A stretch of 14,460 nucleotides of DNA from JAHEJV01 sp964653555 (GTDB lineage: Bacteria; Myxococcota_A; UBA9160; SMWR01): contig CAZZFT010000124.1 of NCBI GenBank assembly GCA_964653555.1, positions 1-14,460 of the forward strand, in the 5' to 3' direction. The notes under the pieces were generated by a model. It was given only the letters and a program-made list of their open reading frames with translations. It did no database searches and was not told where the DNA came from. The translations under genes and the position numbers were made by a program. Below, piece after piece: positions 1 through 7,224 of this stretch. How positions within the stretch are numbered: position 1 is the first letter of the stretch; every line of letters begins with the position of its first letter.

Positions 1-526
1 CCTGCATGCGCGGGCTCGCGCCGCAGATCTCCTCGACGTTGATCACGCCCTGGTGCGTCTCGAGGATCGCGTGGATCAAGAGCGGCTTCGTCAGCCCCGC
101 CTTCGCCTCGAGCTGCGCGAGCAGCTGGTCCACGTAGTGGATGTCCCAGGGGCCCTCGACCTTCGGAATCATGATCACGTCGAGGACGTCGCCGATCTCG
201 GCGACCAGGGTGGTGAGGTCGTCGAGCATCCAGGGGCTGTCGAGGGAGTTCACCCGCGTCCACAGCCGGCAGTCGCCGAAGTCGACCTCGCGGCCGAGCT
301 TCGCCAGCCCCTCGCGCGCGGCGACCTTGTTCTCGCTCTGGATCGCGTCCTCCAGGTTGCCGAGCAGCACGTCGCACTTCTGGGCGAGGTCGGGGAGCTT
401 CGCCGCCATCTTGGCGTTGCTCGGGTCGAAGAAGTGAATCATGCGCGCCGGGCGGAAGGGGATCTCGCGCGGCGGCATGGGCGCGCCGATCGCCTTGGGC
501 TTGAAGAAGTCTTTCGCGCTGCGCAT
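1..526 (-). CDS. HpcH/HpaI-family CoA-ester lyase (malyl-CoA / beta-methylmalyl-CoA / citramalyl-CoA lyase type), partial
   Basis: The first 175 codons of a lyase that cleaves (or forms) a 3-hydroxyacyl-CoA dicarboxylate ester, such as malyl-CoA to acetyl-CoA and glyoxylate; the C-terminus lies beyond the left edge. Visible family features: an LED motif at residues 58-60, WTRVN at 89-93 with the conserved arginine R91, IMIPKVEG at 118-125, and ILET at 154-157, whose glutamate E156 is at the position expected of a Mg2+ ligand. The ATG is preceded by AGGAG at 7 bases and starts 4 bases after the ferredoxin stop, so it is the last visible gene of the minus-strand operon. The partner ligase and MaoC hydratase upstream support action on a C4/C5 dicarboxylyl-CoA. 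Family assignment is firm. The exact substrate (malyl, beta-methylmalyl or citramalyl) is not decided by the sequence I can see. Confidence 0.88.
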   Translation of the reverse strand, partial: MRSAKDFFKPKAIGAPMPPREIPFRPARMIHFFDPSNAKMAAKLPDLAQKCDVLLGNLEDAIQSENKVAAREGLAKLGREVDFGDCRLWTRVNSLDSPWMLDDLTTLVAEIGDVLDVIMIPKVEGPWDIHYVDQLLAQLEAKAGLTKPLLIHAILETHQGVINVEEICGASPRMQ

Positions 527-530
527 GGCA

Positions 531-755
531 TCACTCCTGTTCGTAGAGCTTCACGACGGAGACGGCGCCGGCGGGCGCCGCCTGGATGCAGAGGTCGCAC
601 AGGGTGCACTCGTCCAGGTTCTCCTCGACGATCGAGACCCCCGCGTCGCTCGCCTCGAAGATGTCGACCGGACACGCCTCTTCGAGGGCGCGCGCCAGCT
701 CCGGGTCCTTGGCATGGGCGGGATCGACCCGCACGTCGATGAACAGGCCCGGCAT
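531..755 (-). CDS. Small ferredoxin keeping one [4Fe-4S] site
   Basis: A 74-residue electron carrier. Its fold looks like a bacterial 2[4Fe-4S] ferredoxin, with CPVDIFE at 28-34 and CTLCDLC at 50-56. Only four cluster cysteines remain: C28, C50, C53 and C56. In the classical fold these four (the CP cysteine of motif I plus the first three of motif II) bind one cluster together, while the ligands of the other cluster are gone; A60 stands where the fourth cysteine of motif II would be. The ATG overlaps the ligase alpha-subunit stop by one base (TGATG), with AAGGAG 8 bases upstream, and the lyase ATG follows 4 bases after its stop. It is tightly embedded between ligase and lyase, although neither enzyme needs electrons. 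Its redox partner is not visible here; the cluster prediction is inference from cysteine spacing. Confidence 0.85.
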   Translation of the reverse strand: MPGLFIDVRVDPAHAKDPELARALEEACPVDIFEASDAGVSIVEENLDECTLCDLCIQAAPAGAVSVVKLYEQE

Positions 756-1669
756 CACGCGCTCTCCTTCTCGCCGAGGCGCTTGCGGATCAGCGCCGGG
801 ATCTCCTCGATGCGCTCGGCCACCGAGATCTCGGCCGCCTCCATCCGCGCGATCTTCTCGGCGGTGGTGTCCTCCTTGCCCTCGACGATCGTGCCGGCGT
901 GGCCGAAGCGCATGCCCTTCATCTCGTCCATGAAGCGACCCGCCATGAACGCGACGATCGGCAGCCGCGAGTCGTGCTCGGCTACCCACTCGGCCAGCTC
1001 GGCCTCCATCCGGCCGCCGGGCTCGGAGTAGATCGCGATCGCCTTCGTCTCCGGGTCGGCCTCGAAGAGCGGCATCAGCTCGGCATAGGTGGTGCCGACG
1101 ATCGCGTCACCGCCGATCGACACGCAGGTGGACTGCCCCAGCCCCGCGGCGGTCAGCGTGCTGGCGATCTCGGTGGTCATGCCGCCCGAGCGCGACATCA
1201 CCCCGATCGGGCCCTTCGTGTAGGCCTGACGCGTGTTCGCCGCCGGGCCGCCGACGCCGCCCATCTTGGCCTCGCCGGGGGAGATGATGCCCAGGCAGTT
1301 GGGGCCGATGATGCGGGCGCCGCGCAGGCGGGCCAGCTCGACCATCTGCGCCACTTCCTTGCGCGGGATGTTCTCGGTGACGATCACGATCAGACGGACA
1401 CCGTTCTCGATCGCCTCGAACGCGGCGTCGCGGGTGAAGCCCGGCGGCACCGAGATGATCGAGCCCTCGACCCGGCCGTGCTTCGCGACCACGTCGCGTA
1501 CCGAGTCGTAGACCGGGACACCGTAGATGTCGCGTCCGGCGCGGCCGGGGGTGACGCCGCCGACGATCACCGCCCCGTAGTCGAGGTTCTCGCGGGTGAG
1601 GTTCACGGCCTCGCGGCCGGTGATGCCCTGGACGATGAAGCGGGTGTCCTTGGAGATGAGGATCGTCAC
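755..1669 (-). CDS. ADP-forming dicarboxylate-CoA ligase, alpha subunit (SucD/MtkB family)
   Basis: A 304-residue CoA-binding, phosphohistidine-carrying subunit. It starts with an ILISKDTR / GITG CoA-binding Rossmann region (3-18), then GGVTPG (37-42), IGPNCLGIISPGE (121-133), SRSGGMTTE (159-167), GGDAIVGT (186-193) and FGHAGT (255-260), where H257 should be the phosphorylated histidine. Length is close to E. coli SucD (289). It departs from housekeeping SucD in several loops: SEPGG (215-219) where EIGG is usual, FGHAG where MGHAG is usual (FGHAG also occurs in ATP-citrate lyase), and an acidic stretch after it. The GTG start has GGAG 5 bases upstream and overlaps the beta-subunit stop by 4 bases (GTGA). 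In this neighbourhood malate, mesaconate/methylmalate or itaconate are more likely substrates than succinate, but that is inference. Confidence 0.87.
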   Translation of the reverse strand: MTILISKDTRFIVQGITGREAVNLTRENLDYGAVIVGGVTPGRAGRDIYGVPVYDSVRDVVAKHGRVEGSIISVPPGFTRDAAFEAIENGVRLIVIVTENIPRKEVAQMVELARLRGARIIGPNCLGIISPGEAKMGGVGGPAANTRQAYTKGPIGVMSRSGGMTTEIASTLTAAGLGQSTCVSIGGDAIVGTTYAELMPLFEADPETKAIAIYSEPGGRMEAELAEWVAEHDSRLPIVAFMAGRFMDEMKGMRFGHAGTIVEGKEDTTAEKIARMEAAEISVAERIEEIPALIRKRLGEKESA

Positions 1670-2874
1670 GCGCGCGCTCCCAGCTTCGCCACCGCGCGGC
1701 CCGCTGCGTCGTACATCGACACGCTGCGGTCGCAGTACTCGACGCCGTACTTCGCCAGGATCTTGAAGCCCTCCTCCTCCCAGGCGCCGGGGATCCGGAA
1801 GATGCCGATCACCTGCGACGGGTCCTTTCCCGACTCGATGCAGCCCTTGATCACGCCGCGCGCCACGATGTCCACGCGGGTATTCGACACCACGTTCATC
1901 ATCACCGCGATCTTCTCGACCCCGGGCTTGGCGAGGATCAGCTTGGTCAGCTCGCAGGCCTTCTTCACCGACGGGTTTCCGCCGATCTCGCAGTAGTTGG
2001 CGGGCCTTCCGCCGTGCTTGCGCACGGCGTCGAAGAGGGTGAGGGAGCCGCCGCCGGCGCCGATCACGAGCCCGAGATTGCCGTCGAACTCCACCACGTT
2101 CCCCGCGACCCCGCGGTGGTCGGCCTCGTTCACCTTGCGCCCGGCGATCTCGAAGGGAGTGGGCTCGCGCGCCTGGCGCGTCTCGTCCTCGCCGATCCCG
2201 AGCTCGGCGAGCAGCTTCCGATGCTTGCCGCGCGCCTCGGCCTCCATGTCGACGTGGCCGTCGAGCACGATGAAGCGGCCGTCCTCGAGGCGCGCGAGCG
2301 GGTTGATCTCGGCCAGGGTCAGGTCGTAGTCGAGGAACAGCTGCATCAGCTCGAAGACGATCGGCGTCAGGCGGTTCAGCTCCCCGCCCGTCACGCCCAC
2401 GGCGCCGACGGCCTCCTTCGCGATGCGCGGCGTGAGCGGCAGGATCGTGGAGAAGTGGGTCTTCGAGACGTGCTCGGGGTGCTTCTCCGCGACCTCTTCG
2501 ATGTCGATCCCGCCCATGTCGCTGAACAGCACCACGGGCTGCTTCGCGCGCCCGTCCCAGGTGACGGAGACGAAGTACTCCTGGGCGATCGGCGACTTCT
2601 CCTCCACCAGCACCGAGCGCGCCTTCTGCCCCGAGACCACGATCGGCAGGATCGCCTCGAAGTGGGCGGCGGCCTGGTCGGGCGTGTCGGCGAACTTCAC
2701 GGCGCCGGCCTTCATCCGTCCGCCCGAGAGCACCTGGCTCTTGAGGACGACGGGGCCGCCGATCGCGGCCGCGGCGTCGCGCGCCTCGGCGGCGGTGGTG
2801 GCGAGGCGGCTCTTGCCGAGCGGGAGTCCGCGCCTGGCGAACAGGGCCTTCGACTCGTACTCGTAGAAACGCAC
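1666..2874 (-). CDS. ADP-forming dicarboxylate-CoA ligase, beta subunit (SucC/MtkA family)
   Basis: A 402-residue ATP-grasp subunit that partners the alpha subunit coded directly after it. The ATP-grasp half spans roughly residues 1-240, with VVLKSQVLSGGRMKAGAV (42-59), a DMGGIDIEEVA segment (119-129) and the metal-binding AEINPLA (188-194). The C-terminal ligase half begins near 260 (GNLGLVIGAGGGS, 265-277) and includes EIGGNPS (296-302). It is divergent: NVVSNTRVDIVARG (327-340) replaces the usual NIFGGITRCDEVA stretch, and GGGSLTLFD replaces GAGLAMATMD. I chose the GTG at 2874 because the recognisable N-terminus (RFYEYESKALF) starts there and GGAG lies about 10 bases upstream; the frame stays open much further upstream only as a shadow of the hydratase gene. 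Succinyl-CoA synthetase, malate thiokinase or another dicarboxylate ligase are all possible. Confidence 0.87.
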   Translation of the reverse strand: MRFYEYESKALFARRGLPLGKSRLATTAAEARDAAAAIGGPVVLKSQVLSGGRMKAGAVKFADTPDQAAAHFEAILPIVVSGQKARSVLVEEKSPIAQEYFVSVTWDGRAKQPVVLFSDMGGIDIEEVAEKHPEHVSKTHFSTILPLTPRIAKEAVGAVGVTGGELNRLTPIVFELMQLFLDYDLTLAEINPLARLEDGRFIVLDGHVDMEAEARGKHRKLLAELGIGEDETRQAREPTPFEIAGRKVNEADHRGVAGNVVEFDGNLGLVIGAGGGSLTLFDAVRKHGGRPANYCEIGGNPSVKKACELTKLILAKPGVEKIAVMMNVVSNTRVDIVARGVIKGCIESGKDPSQVIGIFRIPGAWEEEGFKILAKYGVEYCDRSVSMYDAAGRAVAKLGARA

Positions 2875-2906
2875 GACAGGGGGTCTCCGCGCTCGTAAGT
2901 CCGCGT

Positions 2907-2935
2907 ACGATAATGCGATTCGGTTCGCCTGGCAA
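2907..2935 (-). promoter_or_regulatory. Candidate sigma70-type promoter for the ligase-ferredoxin-lyase genes
   Basis: Inside the 74-base gap between the hydratase stop and the ligase beta start, the minus strand reads TTGCCA, 17 bases, TATCGT (5/6 and 4/6 matches to the -35 and -10 consensus). The stretch is AT-rich against a very GC-rich background. Transcription would begin about 25 bases before the GTG at 2874. This would let the last four genes be made independently of the hydratase. Confidence 0.35.
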
Positions 2936-2948
2936 GTGGGGCGGCCGC

Positions 2949-4058
2949 TTAGGCGTAGTGGCTGCGCCGCTTCATCGCGAGGTGCCGCTCCAGCTCGAAG
3001 ATCTGCACCTTCTTCCAGCCGGCCGGCGCGTCGCCTGCGGCCGGCTCGCCCTCGGCGCGCGTGAACTTGTGCCCGTAGAGCACCGCCTCCAGCACGCCGA
3101 GATCGGGACGCCCGGGGTAGTCGCGCACCGCGCGGATCTCCGTGGCTGCGAACACCGTGTCGCCGGCGAACAGCGGCGCGGTGTGGCGACCAGTCGGGTA
3201 GCAGATGTCGCCCAACGCGTTGTCGCCGACGTCGGGCGAGGACAGGCCCAGGCACAGCGTGAAGGGGATCCCGCCGAAGATGATCAGCTGACCGCCGACG
3301 TAGCGCTTCGGGTCCTGGTCGATCATGAACTGGTTGCAGTGCACCTGGCTCGTGTTGTCGAGCACGGCCGTCAGGTGGATGTGCTCGCTGGTCATCGTCC
3401 GGCCGCGGGAGTGCTCGATGCGGGTGCCGGGCTCGAAGTCCTCGAAGTAGCTGTCCGGGCTCGACAGGTGGGCCATCCCCTTGTAGTCGGCGGAGGGGTC
3501 GTAGCGGGGCAGCCAGAGCTCGCAGTCGACCTCGTCGGGCGCGGCCTCGCCAGAGTGGAGGTCGGCGTCCGGGTCGCGCTTGAACACGTCGACCTTCCGC
3601 TGCCAGGTCATCACCACGGCCTCGTCGCGGGCGCCGATGTTCTTGCGGGCCGTGGACTGCACGTGGACGATGCCGAGGTTCGGCACCTTCCGGTGCGGGG
3701 TGATGTTGAGGACCTTCGTCTCCACCTCGATCGTGTCGCCGACGTAGACCGGTGCGCCGAAGCGCATGTCCACGTACTCCCGGTTCGTGCGCGCGTTCTC
3801 GGACACGTCCTCCACGGTCTGGCTGAAGGCGATCAGCATCGCGAGACCGGGCGGCACCAGCAGGCCCTCGAAGCCGTAGGCGCGGGCATAGCGCGCGTTC
3901 TTCGCGAGCGGGTTCGCCGTCATCGCGAACTCCGTGAACGTGCTGAAAAGTCCCTCGGTGACGGTCTTGCCGCCCTTGTGCCGGAACACCTGCCCGGGGC
4001 GGAAGTCCTCGAGGAAGTTGCCGGTCTGCTTGCGGAGGATGCGGGTGATCTCGGTCAA
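2949..4058 (-). CDS. Mesaconyl-CoA hydratase-like MaoC (double hot-dog) protein
   Basis: A 369-residue hydratase/dehydratase of the (R)-hydratase (MaoC) superfamily with two hot-dog halves. The N-terminal GNFLEDFRPGQ (13-23) and TVTEG (32-36), followed by RFGAPVYVGDTI (99-110), match my recollection of mesaconyl-CoA hydratase (beta-methylmalyl-CoA dehydratase, Mch). The second half repeats the pattern (YFEDFEPGTRIEHSRGRTMT, 204-223) and carries the active-site-like DNTSQVHCNQ at 234-243, with D234/N235 and H240 as the likely catalytic set. Length is close to known Mch proteins (about 345-360). The start is a TTG at 4058, supported by GAGGA 5 bases upstream; the next in-frame ATG would delete conserved sequence. 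It heads the ligase-ferredoxin-lyase group. It could instead hydrate itaconyl-CoA or a related unsaturated dicarboxylyl-CoA. Confidence 0.82.
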   Translation of the reverse strand: MTEITRILRKQTGNFLEDFRPGQVFRHKGGKTVTEGLFSTFTEFAMTANPLAKNARYARAYGFEGLLVPPGLAMLIAFSQTVEDVSENARTNREYVDMRFGAPVYVGDTIEVETKVLNITPHRKVPNLGIVHVQSTARKNIGARDEAVVMTWQRKVDVFKRDPDADLHSGEAAPDEVDCELWLPRYDPSADYKGMAHLSSPDSYFEDFEPGTRIEHSRGRTMTSEHIHLTAVLDNTSQVHCNQFMIDQDPKRYVGGQLIIFGGIPFTLCLGLSSPDVGDNALGDICYPTGRHTAPLFAGDTVFAATEIRAVRDYPGRPDLGVLEAVLYGHKFTRAEGEPAAGDAPAGWKKVQIFELERHLAMKRRSHYA

Positions 4059-4087
4059 GGAAGTCCTCGGAGCTGCGGGAATGCCGC

Positions 4088-4831
4088 CTAGCTATAGCCG
4101 CTCTCGTCGTCGGCCGCGCCCCGCGCCGGACACGCCTCGCCCAGCGGGCAGCGGTTCGGGCGCCCGGCGCGGCAGGAGCGCACCCCGAGGCGCTCCAGCG
4201 CGCCCTCGACGTCGATCGCGGCCAGGTCTGGCGCGCGCGCGGCGCAGGCCGCGCGCAGCGCGGCCGGCTCGCCCTCGAGGTCGGCGCGCGCGTCGATCAG
4301 CGACAGGTGGACGGCCGCGGCGCGGGCCGTCTCGGCGAGCGGGGTCTCGCGGGCCGCGCTCCACACGTCGCGCAGGGGGCGGAGGAAGCGCAGCACCGTC
4401 GCCGGGCCCAGACCGGGAGCGAGCGCCACCAGCCGGCCGCCCAGGTCCTCCCAGTCCAGACACTCGGCGGCCAGCGCGTCGAGGTCGCCGCCGTGGCGCT
4501 CCTCGAGCGCTGCGGCGGCCCGCCACAGGCCGATCGCCACGGCGTCGGGGTCGCGCAGGCCCGCCCCGGCGACGGCCGCCGCGATCCGCTCGGGTCCCGC
4601 GGCGGCGAGATCCGACGCCGAGGTGCCCGGCGCCGCGTCGAGACGCCGGAAGGCCTCGAGCGCCCGCTCCTCCGGGCCGCGTGCGGAGGCGAGGCGCGCG
4701 GCCGCGAGCCAGCGCTCGCGGTCGCGGCGAGCCGTCACGTCGAGGCCGAGACGGGTGACCGGGTGCGGCCCCAACACCTCGATCAGCCGGGCGAGGCGGG
4801 CCGCGAGGGTGTCCGCGGTCGGCTCGCTCAT
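4088..4831 (-). CDS. Degenerate HhH-GPD (endonuclease III-like) protein
   Basis: A 247-residue Ala/Arg-rich protein whose layout follows the endonuclease III fold. A helical region contains SDLAAAGPERIAAAVAGAGL (73-92) and LEERHGGDL (109-117), like the segment before the helix-hairpin-helix of Nth. A hairpin-like LAPGLGPATV lies at 137-146, and a cysteine-rich tail at 220-235 has C220, C228 and C234 ending CPLGEACP. Nth uses C-x6-C-x2-C-x5-C; here one cysteine is missing and the spacing is C-x7-C-x5-C. The hairpin lacks the catalytic lysine of Nth (GRKTA there, GPATV here) and no VDTHV-type aspartate loop is visible, so glycosylase/lyase activity is doubtful. Its stop lies 29 bases before the hydratase TTG on the same strand, so it may be first in that operon. 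No clear ribosome-binding site precedes the ATG. Confidence 0.6.
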   Translation of the reverse strand: MSEPTADTLAARLARLIEVLGPHPVTRLGLDVTARRDRERWLAAARLASARGPEERALEAFRRLDAAPGTSASDLAAAGPERIAAAVAGAGLRDPDAVAIGLWRAAAALEERHGGDLDALAAECLDWEDLGGRLVALAPGLGPATVLRFLRPLRDVWSAARETPLAETARAAAVHLSLIDARADLEGEPAALRAACAARAPDLAAIDVEGALERLGVRSCRAGRPNRCPLGEACPARGAADDESGYS

Positions 4832-4860
4832 GGCCAAGGCGCGCTCGCGCGTGCTACAAC
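4831..4860 (+). promoter_or_regulatory. Divergent intergenic region with a weak plus-strand promoter candidate
   Basis: The 99 bases between the HhH-GPD gene and the reductase must hold promoters for both divergent operons. The best plus-strand candidate is TGGCCA, 18 bases, TACAAC (4/6 and 4/6), giving a leader of about 60 bases before the ATG at 4931. No convincing minus-strand promoter or operator palindrome was found. Confidence 0.25.
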
Positions 4861-4930
4861 GGGCGGCCGCTCCCGCACGCGATCCGGGACTCCCGGAGCT
4901 CGCATCCCCGCTCCAGCCCAGGACCCCTCC

Positions 4931-6091
4931 ATGCCTCGAGCCTACTCCATCACCGCGGATGCGATCGCGGCCGAGCGGCGCCGCGTCGGGGACGACCTGT
5001 CCAAGTTCGACATCGTCAACGTGATCCGGCTGGAGGAGACCTCGCTTCCCGCCCTGGGTCCCAACGACGTCCGGCTGCGCATCCTGGCGGTGTCCGCCGA
5101 GCACAACGTCGACCACGCGGCGATCGCCGACACCGCCAACATCGCCGAGGCGCGCGGCGGCAAGATCTTCCCCGGCAACAGCGCCGTGGGCGAGGTCGTC
5201 GAGGTGGGCGAGCGGGTGACGCGCTTCTCTCCGGGCGACGTCGTCGTGACCCACTGCAACGGGGAGCCCGACATGTACGGCTACCCGCTGCGCATCTGGG
5301 CCTACGACCAGCCCGATTCCGTCGGCTGGTACGGCGAGGAGGCGGTCGTCGGCGACTGGCAGATCATCCCCGCGCCGCTCGACTGCGGGCTCGACCTGTG
5401 GGAGATCGCGGCGCTCCCGCTGCGCGCGCCCACCGCCTACCACCTGTGGCGCCGCGCCCTCGGCATCTACCGGCTCAAGGTCGGGCGCGGCCAGCGCGCG
5501 GTGCTGAACGTGCTCGGCTTCGGCGGCGGCGTGTCCGAGCTGTTCCTGATGCTCGCGCGGCACGAGGGCCACCGGGCGATCTTCTGCTCCGGCAGCCCGG
5601 AGCGGCGCAAGCACCTCGAGTCGCTCGGTATCGAGTCGATCGACCAGAAGACCTTTCACCGCTTCGCCGACCGCGACGACGTCAAGGCCTTCAACAAGCA
5701 CGTGAAGGGCATGACCGGGGGCGAAGGCGTCCAGATCGTGTGCGACATGCTGCGCGGTCCGGTGTATCCGGCCGGGCTCGCGGTGCTCTCCCGGATGGGC
5801 GTCAACTGCTCCGCCGGCTGGCAGCTCGACACCGCCTGCGAGTACAACTCGGCGAACCTCTCGGTGCGTCAGATCACGCTCGATCACGTCCACTACGAGA
5901 CGGTCGAGGCCTGCGGTGCCGCCACCGAGCTCTACGGATCCGTCTTCCGACCCACGGTGCACCGGGAGATCTACTCCTTCGAGGATCTCCCCCGGGCGAT
6001 CGCGGAGATGCACGACAACGTGCAGACCGGAATCCCGATCGTCCGGGTCGCCAGCGAGCTGCCCGCGTCGGTGCGCGGGATCGTCCCTTGA
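4931..6091 (+). CDS. Crotonyl-CoA carboxylase/reductase-like MDR oxidoreductase
   Basis: A 386-residue medium-chain dehydrogenase/reductase. There are no catalytic-zinc (GHE/Cys) or structural-zinc cysteine motifs, so it is a zinc-independent reductase. VVTHCN (105-110), RIWAYDQP (121-128), QIIPAP (144-149), WEIAALPL (157-164) and TAYHLW (168-173) follow the order of the corresponding segments in crotonyl-CoA carboxylase/reductase as I recall it, and N59 sits where an active-site asparagine occurs in that family. The nucleotide-binding loop GFGGGVSE (196-203) is unusual (GxGGG). It is shorter than typical CCR (about 430-450). The ATG has AGGA 7 bases upstream; a longer open frame to the left is only a shadow of the HhH-GPD gene. 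It is coupled to the transhydrogenase genes. Reductase of an enoyl-CoA using NADPH is the likeliest role; carboxylation is unproven. Confidence 0.72.
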   Translation: MPRAYSITADAIAAERRRVGDDLSKFDIVNVIRLEETSLPALGPNDVRLRILAVSAEHNVDHAAIADTANIAEARGGKIFPGNSAVGEVVEVGERVTRFSPGDVVVTHCNGEPDMYGYPLRIWAYDQPDSVGWYGEEAVVGDWQIIPAPLDCGLDLWEIAALPLRAPTAYHLWRRALGIYRLKVGRGQRAVLNVLGFGGGVSELFLMLARHEGHRAIFCSGSPERRKHLESLGIESIDQKTFHRFADRDDVKAFNKHVKGMTGGEGVQIVCDMLRGPVYPAGLAVLSRMGVNCSAGWQLDTACEYNSANLSVRQITLDHVHYETVEACGAATELYGSVFRPTVHREIYSFEDLPRAIAEMHDNVQTGIPIVRVASELPASVRGIVP

Positions 6092-7224
6092 TCGTAGGCG
6101 TCCCCGCCGAGACCGCTCCCGGCGAACGGCGCGTCGCGCTCGCGCCGGACGCGGTGCGCGCGCTCGTCCGCGACGGCATCGAGGTACGGGTCCAGGCGGG
6201 CGCCGGCATCTCCGCGGGCTTCGACGACGCGAGCTACGAGCAGGCGGGGGCCCGGATCGCGTCGGACGCCGCCGAGGTGCTCGGTGCCGATCTGGTGCTG
6301 AAGGTCCAGGCCCCGAGCGAGGCCGAGATCGGCCAGCTGCGCCAGGGCGCCGCCCTGATCGGGTTCCTGCGCCCGCTCGACGCGCCGCAGGTGGCGAAGC
6401 GCCTGGCCGAGCGGCGCGTCACCGCCTTCGCAATGGAGCTGCTTCCGCGCATCACGCGTGCCCAGTCGATGGACGCCCTGTCCTCCCAGGCGACGATCGC
6501 CGGCTACCGGGCCGTCCTGCTCGCGGCGATGGCCCTGCCCAAGATCTTCCCGATGCTCGTGAGCGCGGCGGGCACGATCCAGCCGGCTCGGGTGTTCGTG
6601 ATCGGTGCGGGTGTGGCGGGGCTCCAGGCGATCGCCACGGCGCGCCGACTGGGGGCGGTGGTCGAGGCCTACGACACGCGCGCGGCGGTGGCCGAGCAGG
6701 TGCAGAGCCTGGGTGCCCGGTTCGTCGAGCTCGACCTCGATAGCGGCGACGCCGAGGACGCGGGCGGCTACGCGAAGGCCCAGAGCGAGTCGTTCTACGA
6801 GCGCCAGCGCGCCGAGCTGGGCAAGAAGCTGCGCCAGAGCGACGTGGTGGTGACCACCGCACTGGTACCCGGGCAGCGCGCGCCGCTCCTGATCGACGAG
6901 GCGGCGGTGAAGGGTATGAAGACCGGCTCGGTGATCGTGGACCTGGCCGCCGAGAACGGCGGCAACTGTGCGCTGACCGATCCCTCGGGGCCCACCGTCG
7001 CGCACGGCGTCCAGATCATTCCGGGGGCCAACCTGCCGAGCGACATCCCGGCCAACGCCAGCCAGATGTACGCGAAGAACCTGGTCACGCTGATCAAGCA
7101 CCTGGCGCCCGAGGGCCAGCTCGTCCTCGACACCGAGGACGAGATCACCCGCGGCGCCATGCTCACCCACGACGGCCAGGTCACCAACGACCGCGTGAAG
7201 GCACTGCTGGAGGGAGGGTCCTAG
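6088..7224 (+). CDS. pntAA: NAD(P) transhydrogenase subunit alpha part 1 (NAD(H)-binding dI)
   Basis: A 378-residue soluble NAD(H)-binding domain of proton-translocating transhydrogenase, which uses the proton gradient to make NADPH from NADH. Visible are the N-terminal GVPAET (4-9), the RQD loop in PRITRAQSMD (R121, Q126, D129), the Rossmann motif GAGVAGLQ (173-180) followed by EAYDTR (193-198), and VIVDLAAENGGN (282-293). The whole domain is similar to the split Rhodospirillum-type alpha-1 subunit. The start is the TTG at 6088, which overlaps the reductase stop (TTGA) by 4 bases and matches the family N-terminus; the frame is open much further upstream but only as a shadow of the reductase. 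Translational coupling to the reductase is likely. Confidence 0.95.
   Translation: MIVGVPAETAPGERRVALAPDAVRALVRDGIEVRVQAGAGISAGFDDASYEQAGARIASDAAEVLGADLVLKVQAPSEAEIGQLRQGAALIGFLRPLDAPQVAKRLAERRVTAFAMELLPRITRAQSMDALSSQATIAGYRAVLLAAMALPKIFPMLVSAAGTIQPARVFVIGAGVAGLQAIATARRLGAVVEAYDTRAAVAEQVQSLGARFVELDLDSGDAEDAGGYAKAQSESFYERQRAELGKKLRQSDVVVTTALVPGQRAPLLIDEAAVKGMKTGSVIVDLAAENGGNCALTDPSGPTVAHGVQIIPGANLPSDIPANASQMYAKNLVTLIKHLAPEGQLVLDTEDEITRGAMLTHDGQVTNDRVKALLEGGS

Noticed and set aside
2014..2898. A plus-strand open frame opposite the ligase beta subunit
   Set aside because: Antisense shadow of a conserved enzyme with no own motifs.
2875..3255. An N-terminal extension of the ligase beta subunit
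   Set aside because: It overlaps the hydratase gene in another frame and encodes low-complexity Arg-rich sequence, unlike any ATP-grasp N-terminus.
4307..4930. An N-terminal extension of the CCR-like reductase
   Set aside because: It is the antisense reading of the HhH-GPD gene; the ATG at 4931 has a Shine-Dalgarno and matches the MDR N-terminus.
5398..6087. An N-terminal extension of PntAA reaching far into the reductase gene
   Set aside because: Residues before the family N-terminus are an out-of-frame reading of the reductase; the TTG at 6088 fits PntAA length and operon overlap.
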